Below, one piece after another: positions 18,288 to 27,997 of a DNA stretch of 64,000 bases. Numbering within the stretch: position 1 is the first letter of the stretch; each line of letters begins with the position of its first letter. Made by a program: the position numbers and the translations under genes. The DNA comes from Methylobacterium sp. NMS14P (GTDB lineage: Bacteria; Pseudomonadota; Alphaproteobacteria; Rhizobiales; Beijerinckiaceae). The notes beneath the pieces were generated by a model. That model saw only the letters and a list, made by a program, of their open reading frames with translations. It was not told where the DNA came from and ran no database searches. The stretch lies in NCBI RefSeq assembly GCF_028583545.1, contig NZ_CP087106.1, positions 6,121,001-6,185,000 on the forward strand, written 5' to 3'.

Positions 18288-18683
18288 CGAAATGGTCTCC
18301 CGGGCGGTTCGCCGAACCGCCGGTCCGAGCTGCCTGACGGACGATCTCCTGCTCGCGGAAAGCGGCAATTCTGAGAAAGACATGGGCGCTCTCCCGGGCC
18401 GCGCGGCCGCCGCCGTGCAGCGCGCCGCCGCGGCTCGGCCTCACCCAGAACGCCGCCCGGCCGCTTGAAGAAAAGTTCCACCTGTCACCCCGTCGGTTGA
18501 CGCCATTCTCCATTTGGCATACCAAATACCAACCGAAGAGGGCGGGTGACAGCCCTTCAAGGATGCGGGACTGGAATTTTAGCGCCGTTCCCGCAAGCGA
18601 CGTTCAGGAAGGGCCGCCCCCATGACAAGGCGCCGGACTGCCGCGAGCCAACTCTCATCCGCGCCGCCGACCGGGTGGCGCCC
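18288..18683. promoter_or_regulatory. kpsT / PAS-gene divergent control region with GntR-like operator
   Basis: 396 bases between divergent genes. At 18512-18527 the sequence ATTTGG-cata-CCAAAT is a perfect 6-base inverted repeat, followed by an overlapping half-site ACCAAC. The TTGG...CCAA form resembles operators of FCD-type GntR regulators. No other structure is apparent in the rest. Confidence 0.45.
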
Positions 18684-19157
18684 ATGATGGCGACCGGGCC
18701 GACCCAGGCCGTGCCCGGTTCCTCCGATCTTCACGGGCTGGCCGAGGCGATCGGCGACGCCGTGGTGGTGTCCGATCCGGACGGCGCCATCACGGTCTGG
18801 AACCCGGCCGCTGAGCGGATCTTCGGGTTCGCCGCCGCCGAGGCGCTGGGACAGACGCTCGATCTGATCACGCCCGAGCGGCACCGTCGCCGCCACTGGG
18901 ACGGCTACGCCAAGACCATGCGCACCGGCGTCACCCGCTACGGGGCAGAGACCCTGAGGGTGCCGGCGCTCCACAAGGACGGCCGCCAGCTCTCCATCGC
19001 CTTCACGGTGGGAATGGTGCGGGACGCCTCCGACCGGGTGACCGGGATCGTCGCGGTGATCCGCGACGAGACCGAGCGCTGGGCCGAGGAGAAGCGCCTG
19101 CGCCAGCGCGTGGCCGAACTCGAAGCTTCCTCGGATGCGGCCCGCCGGGCGCCTTGA
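18684..19157 (+). CDS. Single-domain PAS protein
   Basis: A 157-residue protein that is essentially one PAS fold: residues about 12-130, with [23 protein letters not shown] (strands A/B and helix C) and [15 protein letters not shown] at the end, followed by a short coiled coil ([16 protein letters not shown]). There is no output domain, so it probably works by partner binding. Start: two adjacent ATGs at 18684/18687. It lies 55 bases upstream of frc on the same strand, so co-transcription with the oxalate gene is possible and a sensory link to oxalate/formate metabolism is a speculation. Confidence 0.8.
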   Translation: MMATGPTQAVPGSSDLHGLAEAIGDAVVVSDPDGAITVWNPAAERIFGFAAAEALGQTLDLITPERHRRRHWDGYAKTMRTGVTRYGAETLRVPALHKDGRQLSIAFTVGMVRDASDRVTGIVAVIRDETERWAEEKRLRQRVAELEASSDAARRAP

Positions 19158-19212
19158 GCCCGCCGGACGATCCGAAGGACCCGATCACCGAACCGCACAG
19201 GGAGAACGCCCA

Positions 19213-20463
19213 ATGAGCAAGCCGCTGGAAGGCATCAAGATCATCGACTTCACGCACGTTCAGGCCGGCCCGGCCTGCACGCAGCTGCTCGCCTGGTTCG
19301 GCGCCGACGTGATCAAGGTCGAGCGCCCCGGCGCCGGCGACGTGACCCGGACCCAGCTGCGCCACGTCGAGGACGCGGACGCGCTCTACTTCACGATGCT
19401 GAACTCCAACAAGCGCTCGCTCACCCTCGACACCAAGACCCAGGCCGGCAAGGAAGTCCTCGAGAAGCTCATCCAGGATTCCGACGTCATGGTCGAGAAT
19501 TTCGGCCCCGGCGCCCTCGACCGGATGGGCTTCTCCTGGGCCCGCATCCAGGAGCTGAACCCGGGCATGATCCTCGCCTCGGTGAAGGGCTTCTCGGACG
19601 GCCACCACTACGAGGACCTGAAGGTCTACGAGAACGTCGCCCAGTGCGCGGGCGGTGCCGCCTCGACCACGGGCTTCTGGGACGGGCCGCCCACCGTCAG
19701 CGCCGCCGCGCTGGGCGATTCCAACACCGGCATGCACCTCGCCATCGGCATCCTCACGGCGCTCCACCAGAAGAACAAGACCGGCAAGGGCCAGAAGGTC
19801 GCCGTGTCGATGCAGGACTCGGTGATCAACCTCTGCCGCGTGAAGCTGCGCGACCAGCAGCGCCTCGACGCGCTCGGCTACCTCGAGGAGTACCCGCAGT
19901 ACCCCCACGGCGAGTTCTCCGACGTGGTGCCGCGCGGCGGCAACGCGGGCGGCGGCGGCCAGCCGGGCTGGGTGCTGAAGTGCAAGGGCTGGGAGACCGA
20001 CCCGAACGCCTACATCTACTTCACGATCCAGGGCCACGCCTGGGCGCCGATCTGCAAGGCGCTCGGCAAGGAGGAGTGGATCACCGATCCGGGCTACAAC
20101 ACCCCGCGCGCCCGCCAGGACAAGATCTTCGACATCTTCAAGACGATCGAGGAGTGGCTCGCCGACAAGACCAAGTTCGAGGCGGTCGACATCCTGCGCA
20201 CCTACGACATCCCCTGCGCGCCGGTGCTGTCGATGAAGGAGATCGCCGAGGACAAGTCCCTGCGCGAGAGCGGCACCGTCGTCGAGGTGGCGCACCCGAA
20301 GCTCGGCAAGTACCTGACCGTCGGAAGCCCGATCAAGTTCTCCGACATGCAGGTCGAGGTGAAGGCGTCGCCGCTGCTGGGCGAGCACACCGATGAGGTG
20401 CTCGCAGACCTGGGTTACACGCAGGAGCAGATCCGGGCGATGCACGAGGCCCGCGCGGTCTGA
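19213..20463 (+). CDS. frc: Formyl-CoA:oxalate CoA-transferase
   Basis: Class III (CaiB/BaiF) CoA-transferase of 416 residues that moves CoA from formyl-CoA to oxalate, giving oxalyl-CoA and formate. The N-terminal Rossmann-type motif is [25 protein letters not shown]. The catalytic aspartate falls at residue 169 (ALGDSNTG), exactly where Oxalobacter FRC has Asp169, and the glycine loop GGGGQPG follows. It works with oxalyl-CoA decarboxylase (22706-24451), which regenerates formyl-CoA. Start: ATG 19213 after GGAGAACGCCCA. A strong terminator follows at 20496-20525. Confidence 0.95.
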   Translation: MSKPLEGIKIIDFTHVQAGPACTQLLAWFGADVIKVERPGAGDVTRTQLRHVEDADALYFTMLNSNKRSLTLDTKTQAGKEVLEKLIQDSDVMVENFGPGALDRMGFSWARIQELNPGMILASVKGFSDGHHYEDLKVYENVAQCAGGAASTTGFWDGPPTVSAAALGDSNTGMHLAIGILTALHQKNKTGKGQKVAVSMQDSVINLCRVKLRDQQRLDALGYLEEYPQYPHGEFSDVVPRGGNAGGGGQPGWVLKCKGWETDPNAYIYFTIQGHAWAPICKALGKEEWITDPGYNTPRARQDKIFDIFKTIEEWLADKTKFEAVDILRTYDIPCAPVLSMKEIAEDKSLRESGTVVEVAHPKLGKYLTVGSPIKFSDMQVEVKASPLLGEHTDEVLADLGYTQEQIRAMHEARAV

Positions 20464-20495
20464 TAGAGACCGCCCGACCTCAGCGTTCCTGAGAC

Positions 20496-20525
20496 AGGAC
20501 GGCGCTCCCCGGGCGCCGTCCTTTT
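20496..20525 (+). terminator. Intrinsic terminator after frc
   Basis: Ten-base arms (20496-20505 and 20513-20522) around a 7-base loop, followed by CTTTT. It ends the frc transcript 33 bases past the stop. Confidence 0.88.
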
Positions 20526-20546
20526 CATGTGCGAGCCCCGGATCCG

Positions 20547-21725
20547 ATGCGCGCATTCCTGAGCCGTTTCCTGCCGGAGCTGACCCCGGTCAGCAAGCGC
20601 GAGCGCCTGCGCTCGGCCGCCGGTGCCCTGGTGGGGATCCTGGCCACCGGCCTCCTCTGTCGGGTCTCCGTCCCGGCCGAGGCGCTGCCGGTGCTGATCG
20701 CCCCGATGGGGGCCTCGGCGGTGCTGCTCTTCGCGGTACCGGCGAGCCCCCTCGCGCAGCCCTGGTCGATCCTCGGGGGCAACATCGTGGCGGCGCTGGT
20801 CGGCGTCACGGCGGCGGCCTGGATCGGCGACCCGTTCGTGGCGGCGTCCTGCGCCATCGGGGTGGCGATCGCGCTGATGATGGCCCTGCGCTGCCTGCAC
20901 CCGCCGAGCGGGGCCGTGGCGCTGACGGCGGTGCTGGGCGGCCCGGCGATCCGGGAGCTGGGCTACGGCTTCGTGCTGTGGCCGGTCGCGGCCAACTCGC
21001 TGCTGCTGCTGACCACCGCCCTGCTGTTCAACAACCTGACCGGGCGCGCCTACCCGCACCTGCGCCCCGCCGGGCCGCGGACGGCCGATCCGCCCTCCGG
21101 CGCCCGCGTCGGCTTCCGGGCCTCGGACCTCGACGCCGCGCTGGAGGATTTCGACCAGCTGCTGGACGTCGACCGGAGCGACCTGGAGCAGATCCTCCGG
21201 CGCGTGCAGATGCGGGTCTACGGCCGCCGCTCGGGGCCGATCACTTGCGCGGCGATCATGTCGCGCGACGTGATCGCGGTGGCGCCGGACGCGCCGCTCG
21301 CCGAGGCCATGCGGCTGCTGCGCCGTCACCGGATCAAGGCGCTCCCGGTCACCGACGAGGGCGCGCGCGTCCTCGGCATCGTCACGCAGACCGACCTGCT
21401 CGACAAGGCCGCCTGGGACCGGAGCGGGCCGCGCCTCGGGCTCGGCCGCCGCCTGCGCCTCACCGCCGAGCGCGGCCGCGCGCCCCACGGCTCCGCGGCC
21501 GACATCATGAGCGCGGTCGAGCCGGTCGGTCCCGACACGCCCGTGGCCGCCCTGGTGCCGCGGATGTCGGAGGCGGGGCTTCACCACCTGCCGGTGGTCG
21601 ACGCAGACGGCCGCCTGGTCGGGATCGTCTCGCAGACGGACCTGATCCCGGCGCTCCTGTCCGAGACCGACGCCCCCGAGGCGCCGGTCCGCGGCCGCGC
21701 GCCGTCACGGGCCGCCCTGGCCTGA
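20547..21725 (+). CDS. HPP family membrane protein with two CBS domains
   Basis: A 392-residue protein. The N-terminal about 175 residues form four to five membrane helices of the HPP family, with the signature LRCLHPPSGAVALT. The C-terminal half has two CBS modules (about 235-295 and 325-385: GPITCAAIMSRDVIAV, RRHRIKALPVTDE, SAADIMSAVEPV, HHLPVVDADGRLVGIVSQTDL), which bind adenine nucleotides and regulate the membrane part. HPP proteins have been linked to nitrite transport in plastids; the bacterial cargo is unclear. Start: ATG 20547, with GTG 20529 as an alternative. It is convergent with the esterase gene, three bases apart. Confidence 0.88.
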   Translation: MRAFLSRFLPELTPVSKRERLRSAAGALVGILATGLLCRVSVPAEALPVLIAPMGASAVLLFAVPASPLAQPWSILGGNIVAALVGVTAAAWIGDPFVAASCAIGVAIALMMALRCLHPPSGAVALTAVLGGPAIRELGYGFVLWPVAANSLLLLTTALLFNNLTGRAYPHLRPAGPRTADPPSGARVGFRASDLDAALEDFDQLLDVDRSDLEQILRRVQMRVYGRRSGPITCAAIMSRDVIAVAPDAPLAEAMRLLRRHRIKALPVTDEGARVLGIVTQTDLLDKAAWDRSGPRLGLGRRLRLTAERGRAPHGSAADIMSAVEPVGPDTPVAALVPRMSEAGLHHLPVVDADGRLVGIVSQTDLIPALLSETDAPEAPVRGRAPSRAALA

Positions 21726-21728
21726 GCC

Positions 21729-22424
21729 TCAGGGGCCCGCGGGCGGATCCGCCAGGAAGAACGCGACCGCCCGCGCCACCACGGCCGGCTGGTGGGCGTG
21801 CGGGCCGTCATACTCGACATAGGTCACCGGATAGCCGGCCTCGCGCAGGGCCGGCACGTGGACCCGAGCGCTCCGGTCGATCGGGATCTGCTCGTCCTGC
21901 GTCCCGTGCGACAGGAAGATGCGCGGCGCGCCGACCTGCAGGTGCACCGACAGGAACCCGGCCGACGAGACGATCAGGTGGCGCGCCACGTCGCCGTTCG
22001 CGAGCCCCAGCGAGAGCGTGTAGCTGCCGCCGTCGGAATGCCCGGCGAAGCAGAGCCGCTGCGGATCGAGCAGGAACCGGTCGGCGACGTGCGCCAGCGC
22101 CGCCGCGACGCGCTCCCGGTCGGGCCCGTGGCCGGCGATGACGACGTCCCAGGTCGGAAACAGGGATTGCGGCACGAGGAGCAGGAAGCCCTCGGTCCGG
22201 GCGTGCGCCTCCAGCATCGGCAGGATCCGCTCGGCGCCGCCGCCGCCGCCGTGGAACAGCACCACGAGCGGGCAGGGGCGGCGCGGATCGAGGCCCTCGG
22301 GAACCACCAGCACCGCGTCCCGCTCGGCGAAGAGGCCGAGGTCGTGCCGGCCCGGGGGGAGGGGCTCCTCGGTCGGGAGACGGTGTCGGAAGTGCAGGCG
22401 GCCGGCGAGGTCTGGATCGATCAT
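21729..22424 (-). CDS. Alpha/beta-hydrolase esterase (phospholipase/carboxylesterase type)
   Basis: A 231-residue cytoplasmic serine hydrolase. The oxyanion-hole region is VVLFHGGGGG, the nucleophile elbow is GHSDGGSY, the acid lies in SHGTQDEQIP and the histidine in DGPHAHQP. This arrangement matches the LpqC/polyhydroxybutyrate-depolymerase-like and PHA-type esterases as well as carboxylesterase YpfH types; I cannot separate these. No signal peptide is seen, so it is intracellular. Start: ATG 22424 (MIDPDLAG); the frame is open 21 codons further but that part is arginine-rich and unlikely. Confidence 0.85.
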   Translation of the reverse strand: MIDPDLAGRLHFRHRLPTEEPLPPGRHDLGLFAERDAVLVVPEGLDPRRPCPLVVLFHGGGGGAERILPMLEAHARTEGFLLLVPQSLFPTWDVVIAGHGPDRERVAAALAHVADRFLLDPQRLCFAGHSDGGSYTLSLGLANGDVARHLIVSSAGFLSVHLQVGAPRIFLSHGTQDEQIPIDRSARVHVPALREAGYPVTYVEYDGPHAHQPAVVARAVAFFLADPPAGP

Positions 22425-22460
22425 GGATGCACCGTCACCGCACGGATGACGGATCCGCCG

Positions 22461-22554
22461 CCGTCTCTGCGCGCGCAGGGAAGCCATCCCGTTGCTCCGC
22501 GCGGATCGCGGCGGCGCTGCCCTGGGTCACTTCGCTTCGCCCGCGATGACGGTG
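22461..22554 (-). repeat. Dispersed hairpin repeat, copy 1
   Basis: A 94-base intergenic element whose reverse complement aligns over its whole length with 63752-63843. Its ends are near-inverted repeats (CACCGTCATCGCG... and ...TGCGCGCAGAGACGG), so it can fold as one long imperfect hairpin. It resembles the GTCAT-CGCGAGC-type repeats common between genes in Methylobacterium and Bradyrhizobium. Confidence 0.7.
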
Positions 22555-22638
22555 CGGGCGAGGAACTCCCGGTGGCCGGGAGCTCCCGCGGAACGCCATC
22601 CCGCACGGACCCGCGACGCCGTTCCGATCCAGGCAAAG

Positions 22639-22665
22639 AGCCGGGCTCGACGCGCGAGCCCGGCT
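22639..22665 (-). terminator. Intrinsic terminator after oxc
   Basis: Eleven-base arms AGCCGGGCTCG (22639-22649) and CGAGCCCGGCT (22655-22665) around ACGCG, followed on the minus strand by CTTTG. It lies 41 bases past the oxc stop. Confidence 0.8.
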
Positions 22666-22705
22666 TCGATGGTAGCGGATCAGAGATCTCGCGAGGGGTT
22701 CGGCC

Positions 22706-24451
22706 TCACTTCTTCTTCTTGATCCCGCTCTGCGGGTTCAGGCTGCCGATGTTGCCGCTCTCGCTGCCGGCGGCCGGGTCGATCACGGCGTTGACCAGGG
22801 CCGGGCGGCCCGAGTTCATCGCCTCGTTGACCGCGCGGGTCAGCTCGTCCGGCGTGGTGACGTGGTAGCCGACGCCGCCGAAGGCCTCCATCATCTTGTC
22901 GTAGCGGGAATCCGGCACGAACACCGTGGTGGCGGGGTCGCGGCCGGTCGGATCCGTGTCGGTGCCGCGGTAGATGCCGTTGTTGTTGAACACCACGATG
23001 CAGACCGGCAGGCCGTACCGGCAGATCGTCTCGACCTCCATGCCGGAGAAGCCGAAAGCGCTGTCACCCTCGACGCAGAGCACCGGCTTGCCGGTCTCGA
23101 CGGCGGCCGCGACGGCGAAGCCCATGCCGATGCCCATGATGCCCCAGGTGCCGACGTCCAGGCGCTTGCGCGGCTGGTACATGTCGATGATGCCGCGGGC
23201 GAGGTCGAGGGTGTTGGCGCCCTCGTTGACCAGGATCGCGTCCGGCCGCTCCTTGACGATGGTGCGGAGCGCCCCGAGCGCGGCGTGGAAGTTCATGGGC
23301 GAGGCGTTGCTCATGAGCTTCGGCGCCATCTTGGCGATGTTCGCCTCACGCTTGGTCTTGAGGGTCTCGATCCAGTCGGACGGGGGCTGCTGCCAGCCCT
23401 GGCCCATGCCGTCGAGCAGCGCCTGCACGCAGGAGGCGATGTCGCCGACGACCGGGGCGACGATCTCGACGTTCGAGTCCATCTCGCGCGGCTCGATGTC
23501 GATCTGGATGAACTTGGTCGAGCCCGGCTCGCCCCAGCTCTTGCCCTTGCCGTGCGACAGCAGCCAGTTCAGCCGGGCGCCGACCAGCAGCACCACGTCC
23601 GAGTCTTTCAGCGCCGTCGAGCGCGCCGCGCCGGCCGAGAGCGGGTGGGTGTCGGGCAGGAGGCCCTTGGCCATGCTCATTGGCACGTACGGAATGCCGC
23701 TGGTCTCGACCAGCGAACGGATCGCCTCGTCGGCCTGCGCGTAGGCGGCGCCCTTGCCGAGCACGATCAGCGGCCGCTTGGCGGATTTCAGGACCTCGAG
23801 CGCCCGGGCGATCGCCTCGGGGGCGGGGTGCTGGGCCGGCGCCGGGTCGATCACCTTGACCAGCGACTTCTGGCCGGCCTCGGCGTCCATGACCTGGGAG
23901 AACAGCTTGGCGGGCAGATCGAGGTAGACGCCGCCCGGACGGCCGGAGCAGGCCGCGCGGATCGCGCGGGCGACGCCGATACCGATATCCGCCGCGTGCA
24001 GCACCCGGAAGGCCGCCTTGCACAGGGGCTTGGCGATGGCGAGCTGGTCCATCTCCTCGTAGTCGCCCTGCTGCAGGTCGACGATCTCGCGCTCGGAGGA
24101 ACCCGAGATCAGGATCATCGGGAAGCAGTTGGTGGTGGCGTTGGCGAGGGCCGTCAGGCCGTTCAGGAAGCCCGGGGCCGAGACGGTGAGGCAGATGCCC
24201 GGCTTCTGGGTGAGGAAGCCCGCGATCGCGGCGGCGTTGCCGGCGTGCTGCTCGTGGCGGAACGAGACCACCCGCATCCCCTCGGCCTGGGCCATGCGGC
24301 CGAGGTCGGTGATCGGGATCCCCGGGACACCGTAGATCGTCTCGATGCCGTTGAGCTTGAGGGCGTCGATGACGAGGTGGAAGCCGTCGGTCAGCTCGGG
24401 CTCTGCCTCGACCTCGGGGGCGGTGTGGACGATCTTGGCGACTGCGGTCAT
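22706..24451 (-). CDS. oxc: Oxalyl-CoA decarboxylase
   Basis: Thiamine-diphosphate enzyme of 581 residues that converts oxalyl-CoA to formyl-CoA and CO2. The N-terminal TPP domain has the activating glutamate in [12 protein letters not shown] (near residue 67). The C-terminal TPP/Mg motif GDSAFGFSG...FNNNGIYRG starts near residue 463. The fold follows the acetolactate synthase pattern, and a C-terminal basic tail (GIKKKK) covers the CoA site as in Oxalobacter OXC. Start: ATG 24451 with GGGAG upstream; GTG 24454 is also possible. It lies downstream of oxlT on the same strand and works with frc. Confidence 0.96.
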   Translation of the reverse strand: MTAVAKIVHTAPEVEAEPELTDGFHLVIDALKLNGIETIYGVPGIPITDLGRMAQAEGMRVVSFRHEQHAGNAAAIAGFLTQKPGICLTVSAPGFLNGLTALANATTNCFPMILISGSSEREIVDLQQGDYEEMDQLAIAKPLCKAAFRVLHAADIGIGVARAIRAACSGRPGGVYLDLPAKLFSQVMDAEAGQKSLVKVIDPAPAQHPAPEAIARALEVLKSAKRPLIVLGKGAAYAQADEAIRSLVETSGIPYVPMSMAKGLLPDTHPLSAGAARSTALKDSDVVLLVGARLNWLLSHGKGKSWGEPGSTKFIQIDIEPREMDSNVEIVAPVVGDIASCVQALLDGMGQGWQQPPSDWIETLKTKREANIAKMAPKLMSNASPMNFHAALGALRTIVKERPDAILVNEGANTLDLARGIIDMYQPRKRLDVGTWGIMGIGMGFAVAAAVETGKPVLCVEGDSAFGFSGMEVETICRYGLPVCIVVFNNNGIYRGTDTDPTGRDPATTVFVPDSRYDKMMEAFGGVGYHVTTPDELTRAVNEAMNSGRPALVNAVIDPAAGSESGNIGSLNPQSGIKKKK

Positions 24452-24596
24452 CACGGTTTCTCCCGGAGGATCGGTGTGTACGGGCGGCGCTCGGCGCCGG
24501 CTGGCTGGGGGATCCCCCGCACTCCCGAAGAGAGTGAGGGCGGGAGATCCGTGACGGTCGGGCGTCGCTCGGGCGACGCCGTGGGGCGAGGGCCGG

Positions 24597-25883
24597 TCAG
24601 GCCGCCCGGATCGGCTGGGCGCCGAGCGCCGCGGGCTGCTCCTCCGTGGCGAGGTAGCGGGCGCGCATCGGGCGCAGGACGAACATCGCCATCGCCGCCG
24701 CGGTCACGTTGAGGACGATGATCAGCGTGAACACCGCCGACCAGCCGTAAGCCGCCGAGAGCAGGCTGGCGAACGGGACCAGGAAGGCGGCGGTACCCTT
24801 GGCGGTGTAGAGCAGGCCGGCGTTGCTGGCGGCGTACTTGGAGCCGAACGTGTCGCCGCAGGTCGCCGGGAACAGCGAGTAGATCTCGCCGAAGACCCCG
24901 AAATACACCGCGGTGGCCAGCACGAAGACCATCGGGATGTGGCCGTAGGTCAGCAGCACGATCACCGCCAACGCCGCCGTCGAGAAGGCGATGAACATCG
25001 TGTTCTCGCGGCCGATATGGTCGGACACGTAGCCGAAGAACGGCCGGCCGAACCCGTCGAAGATCCGGTCGAGCGAGATCGCCAGCGTCAGCGCCGCCAT
25101 CTGGAGGCCGAACAGGCTCACCGGCACGCCGGCCACCTGGAAATCGTGGGCGATCGGGGCGATCTGCGCCGCCGCCATCAGGCCGCCGGAGGCCACCATC
25201 ACGAACATCACGTACATCACCCAGAAGACCGGGGTGCGCACCGCCTCGCGGGGGCTGCGGTCGACCTTGGTCTGCGGCAGGCGGGTCTTCTTGCGCTGGA
25301 CCGGCGTGTTGGTCGACGGCTTGCGCAGCAGGAAGGCGAGGGCCAGCACCACGGCGCCCTGGCCGATACCGAAGTACAGGAAGGCGTCCTGGTAGCCGCT
25401 GGACGCGATCATCCGGGCGATCGGCACCACCGTGATGGCGGCACCGGCGCCGAAGCCGGCCGCCGTGGCGCCGGCGGCGAGACCGCGGCGATCCGGGAAC
25501 CACTTGAGCGCGTTGCCCACGCAGGTGCCGTAGACCGAGCCCGCACCGATGCCGGCGACGACGGCGCCGAGATAGAGCATCGCCAGGCTGTCGGCGTAGG
25601 CGTTGATCGTCCAGGCCAGGGCGATCATCACGCCGCCGAAGGCGACCACGATCTTCGGGCCGTAGCGGTCGACGAACCACGCCTCGACCGGAACCAGCCA
25701 AGTCTCGGTGGCGACGAACAGCGTGAACGCGAGCTGGATCGCCGCGCGGCCCCAGTGGTAGCGCTGGTCGATCGGGTCGACGAACAGTGTCCAACCGTAT
25801 TGGAGGTTGGCGATCATGGCCATGCAGATCACGCCGAAGGCGAGCTGCCACCATTTCGCCGACGGCGAATCCTGGCGTTCCAT
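24597..25883 (-). CDS. oxlT: Oxalate/formate antiporter (OxlT family MFS)
   Basis: A 428-residue MFS carrier with twelve membrane helices that exchanges oxalate for formate. Family hallmarks are [13 protein letters not shown] in helix 1, GCG-type [24 protein letters not shown] at the helix 4-5 region, and the helix-11 lysine in [13 protein letters not shown], equivalent to the Oxalobacter oxalate-binding Lys355. An arginine in [14 protein letters not shown] matches the helix-8 arginine. Start: ATG 25883 with AGAGAGG eight bases upstream; the frame continues 24 codons further without support. oxc follows after 145 bases. Confidence 0.92.
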   Translation of the reverse strand: MERQDSPSAKWWQLAFGVICMAMIANLQYGWTLFVDPIDQRYHWGRAAIQLAFTLFVATETWLVPVEAWFVDRYGPKIVVAFGGVMIALAWTINAYADSLAMLYLGAVVAGIGAGSVYGTCVGNALKWFPDRRGLAAGATAAGFGAGAAITVVPIARMIASSGYQDAFLYFGIGQGAVVLALAFLLRKPSTNTPVQRKKTRLPQTKVDRSPREAVRTPVFWVMYVMFVMVASGGLMAAAQIAPIAHDFQVAGVPVSLFGLQMAALTLAISLDRIFDGFGRPFFGYVSDHIGRENTMFIAFSTAALAVIVLLTYGHIPMVFVLATAVYFGVFGEIYSLFPATCGDTFGSKYAASNAGLLYTAKGTAAFLVPFASLLSAAYGWSAVFTLIIVLNVTAAAMAMFVLRPMRARYLATEEQPAALGAQPIRAA

Positions 25884-25963
25884 CCCTGAGCCTCTCTCTT
25901 GGGCGGCGCGGCCTTGCAATGGCGGCGTCTCTCGTGCCCCGACGATCATGCACATCCGTTCTA

Positions 25964-25978
25964 GGTATGCAATATACC
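25964..25978 (-). promoter_or_regulatory. Inverted repeat upstream of oxlT
   Basis: GGTAT-gcaat-ATACC, a perfect 5-base inverted repeat in an AT-rich patch 81-95 bases upstream of the oxlT start. It could be an operator for the oxlT-oxc unit; GntR-type proteins often bind GGTAT/ATACC half-sites. The other flank is the P-loop gene's 3' end. Confidence 0.4.
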
Positions 25979-26017
25979 AGCGTGAGACGGACGGGATGAA
26001 CTGTCAGGGCGGCGATA

Positions 26018-27823
26018 TTATTCCGTTTGGCCGGCCGGAGGAATCGGGCCCCAGGCGCCGAGCGTCGGCGCCTCGGCCGGGTGCAGAGTCTCGTCGAGGG
26101 CGGGGAGCGCGGCGGGATCGGTCGGGAAGCCGATCACCGCACAGGCGGCCTCCCAGTCCGGACCCGCCTTCACCGCCGCCAGGGTGGCCGGATCCAGCGC
26201 GGTGACCCGTCCGCGATCGAGGCGCAGGAAGGCCCGGCCGGACTCCGCCTGAACGAAGCGGACGATCGCCATCTGGCGCAGGCATTCGCGCAGGAAGGTG
26301 GTGTTGGCGGATGCCGAGAGGTCGGCGCCCTTGAACACCGCCTCGGGCCCGTGGGCGAAGATGTCGACCTTCCGGAAGCGGTCGATGTCGATCAGCCCCT
26401 TCACGTCGAGGATGTTGAGGATCCCGTCCGCCCAGAACGCGATGGTGCGCGGGCGCTCGCCCAGCGGCACGCTGTTGTCGAGGAACTCGCAGACCACCTG
26501 CTTGTCCCGGGCGAGGGCCCAGTTGAAGAACAGGCGCGGCATGCCGGTATAGGCCTCGACGTTGTGGGCCAGCAGGTCCTCCACGGCCTTGTAGCGGCCG
26601 AACAGCTCGCCGCGTTTCCAGGCGCGCTCCACGGTGTCGGCCGGGGGCGTGACCATGAACTGCATGTAGACCCGGTCGCCGAACCGGGTGAGCAGCTGGC
26701 CGCCACCGTCCGAGCCCGCCTCGGCCTGGAAGCTGTCGAACCGGAACCGGTCGATCAGCAGGTTCGAGATCCGCCGCTCCGCCGCCTTGCGGGTGACGTA
26801 GCGGTCGAGCTTCATGTCGATGATCTCGACCTCGTAGCCGGTCAGCGTCCCGGCGTAGCGGGAGGCCTCGCCCAGGCTGTCGTAGTCGAGGAGGTACTTG
26901 CGCCAGACATCGGGGGTGATCACGGCGAAGTCCGACCACGCCATCCCCAGGCGCTTGGCGAGACCGAGCTGGTAGGGGCGGATCGTGCTCTTCCCGGACG
27001 CCGAGGCGCCCTTCACGTTCATCACCACCGGATGATCCTGCGGCACCAGCCGCCGGTACCGCTGCGCCTCCACGACCGCGTCGATCCAGGGCTCGATCTG
27101 CTCGCCGATGCGGCGGCTTCCGTAGCCGTTCGAGACCAGCGTCCCCGCGATGGTCCGCAGCAGGGCGGCGTCGCGGACGACCGTGTTCTGCCGGGCGATC
27201 AGGCCGGACACGACGGCGCGCAGGGCCTCGCAGGCGGCGATCTCCAAAGCGTCGCCGGTCTCGGCGGCCCGCCGCTGCCAGGTCTCCAGATGGCGTAGGG
27301 CGCGGGTCGCGAGATCCTCGCGCGGGGCCTCGACCGCCGGAGGGCGCCGTCCGAGGAGACGGTCGAGCCAGCGCGGCTCGGGCGGCGGGGCGGGCGGCCG
27401 CTCGTCCAGGATGGCGGCGACCTCGCGGGCGAGTACCGCGTCGGCCTCGGCGCGGATCCCCGCGAGGGCGGCCTCGATCTCGCCGAGGCGCGGCTCGATC
27501 CCCTCGCGCAGGATTGTGGCGACGATGGCCCGGAAGTTCACGCCGAGATCGGCGTAGACCGCGCCGACCGGCACGGACAGGTCCGACATGACCCGGATCA
27601 GGACCTCGTGAACGACGAGGCGGCCGGCCCGGAACCGGGTGAGCTGGCGGGCGGGCAGCCCGCACAGGTCGCTCAGGTCCAGGGCGTCGCGGAGCGGCGT
27701 CTCGACGTGCTCCGGCCGGTAGACGGTGACGAGGGGCAGGAACGCGGACGGCAGATCGGACCGGACGCCCGGGTTCCAGGGGCCGATCGGTGTCTCGGGG
27801 GAGTGGGCGGCCGCGTCCGTCAC
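26018..27823 (-). CDS. Uncharacterised P-loop protein, zeta-toxin-like kinase region
   Basis: A 601-residue cytoplasmic protein that I do not recognise by name. Residues 1-260 are mostly helical, with a Pro-rich linker near 143-165. A Walker A loop GASASGKST is at 272-280, followed by DFAVITPDVWRKYLLDYD and RYAGTLTGYEVEIIDMKLDRYV; this order (P-loop, then Asp-x-x-Arg, then a second substrate loop) resembles zeta-toxin/AAA_33 type small-molecule kinases. The remaining 220 residues have no clear domain. Start: GTG 27823 with a weak site. It lies between oxlT and ilvE on the same strand. No antitoxin is visible, so a toxin role is not supported. Confidence 0.7.
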   Translation of the reverse strand: MTDAAAHSPETPIGPWNPGVRSDLPSAFLPLVTVYRPEHVETPLRDALDLSDLCGLPARQLTRFRAGRLVVHEVLIRVMSDLSVPVGAVYADLGVNFRAIVATILREGIEPRLGEIEAALAGIRAEADAVLAREVAAILDERPPAPPPEPRWLDRLLGRRPPAVEAPREDLATRALRHLETWQRRAAETGDALEIAACEALRAVVSGLIARQNTVVRDAALLRTIAGTLVSNGYGSRRIGEQIEPWIDAVVEAQRYRRLVPQDHPVVMNVKGASASGKSTIRPYQLGLAKRLGMAWSDFAVITPDVWRKYLLDYDSLGEASRYAGTLTGYEVEIIDMKLDRYVTRKAAERRISNLLIDRFRFDSFQAEAGSDGGGQLLTRFGDRVYMQFMVTPPADTVERAWKRGELFGRYKAVEDLLAHNVEAYTGMPRLFFNWALARDKQVVCEFLDNSVPLGERPRTIAFWADGILNILDVKGLIDIDRFRKVDIFAHGPEAVFKGADLSASANTTFLRECLRQMAIVRFVQAESGRAFLRLDRGRVTALDPATLAAVKAGPDWEAACAVIGFPTDPAALPALDETLHPAEAPTLGAWGPIPPAGQTE

Positions 27824-27997
27824 GCGCGCGGCCGCCGTATCGCGGGCCGGACGCTCCGGTCGGATCGCCTCAGGCCGCGGGGCCGCACGGTGGGCCCGAG
27901 GAGCTCAGGACAAGAGCCGGACGGGCGCCCGCCGGGTCCGAGAGGCGAACCCGGACGTCCCGACGCCGTCCGCACCGCCGCGGGCGCGCGAAGATCC

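Noticed and set aside
18684..19157. Heme-binding PAS like FixL
   Set aside because: The HWDGY segment has His near the FixL position but is offset by one residue, so heme binding is not supported.
24500..24552. GGGGATCCCC and nearby short inverted repeats between oxc and oxlT
   Set aside because: Too short and imperfect to separate from the background of GC-rich DNA.
26018..27823. Toxin of a zeta toxin-antitoxin pair
   Set aside because: Much longer than zeta toxins and no small antitoxin gene is adjacent.
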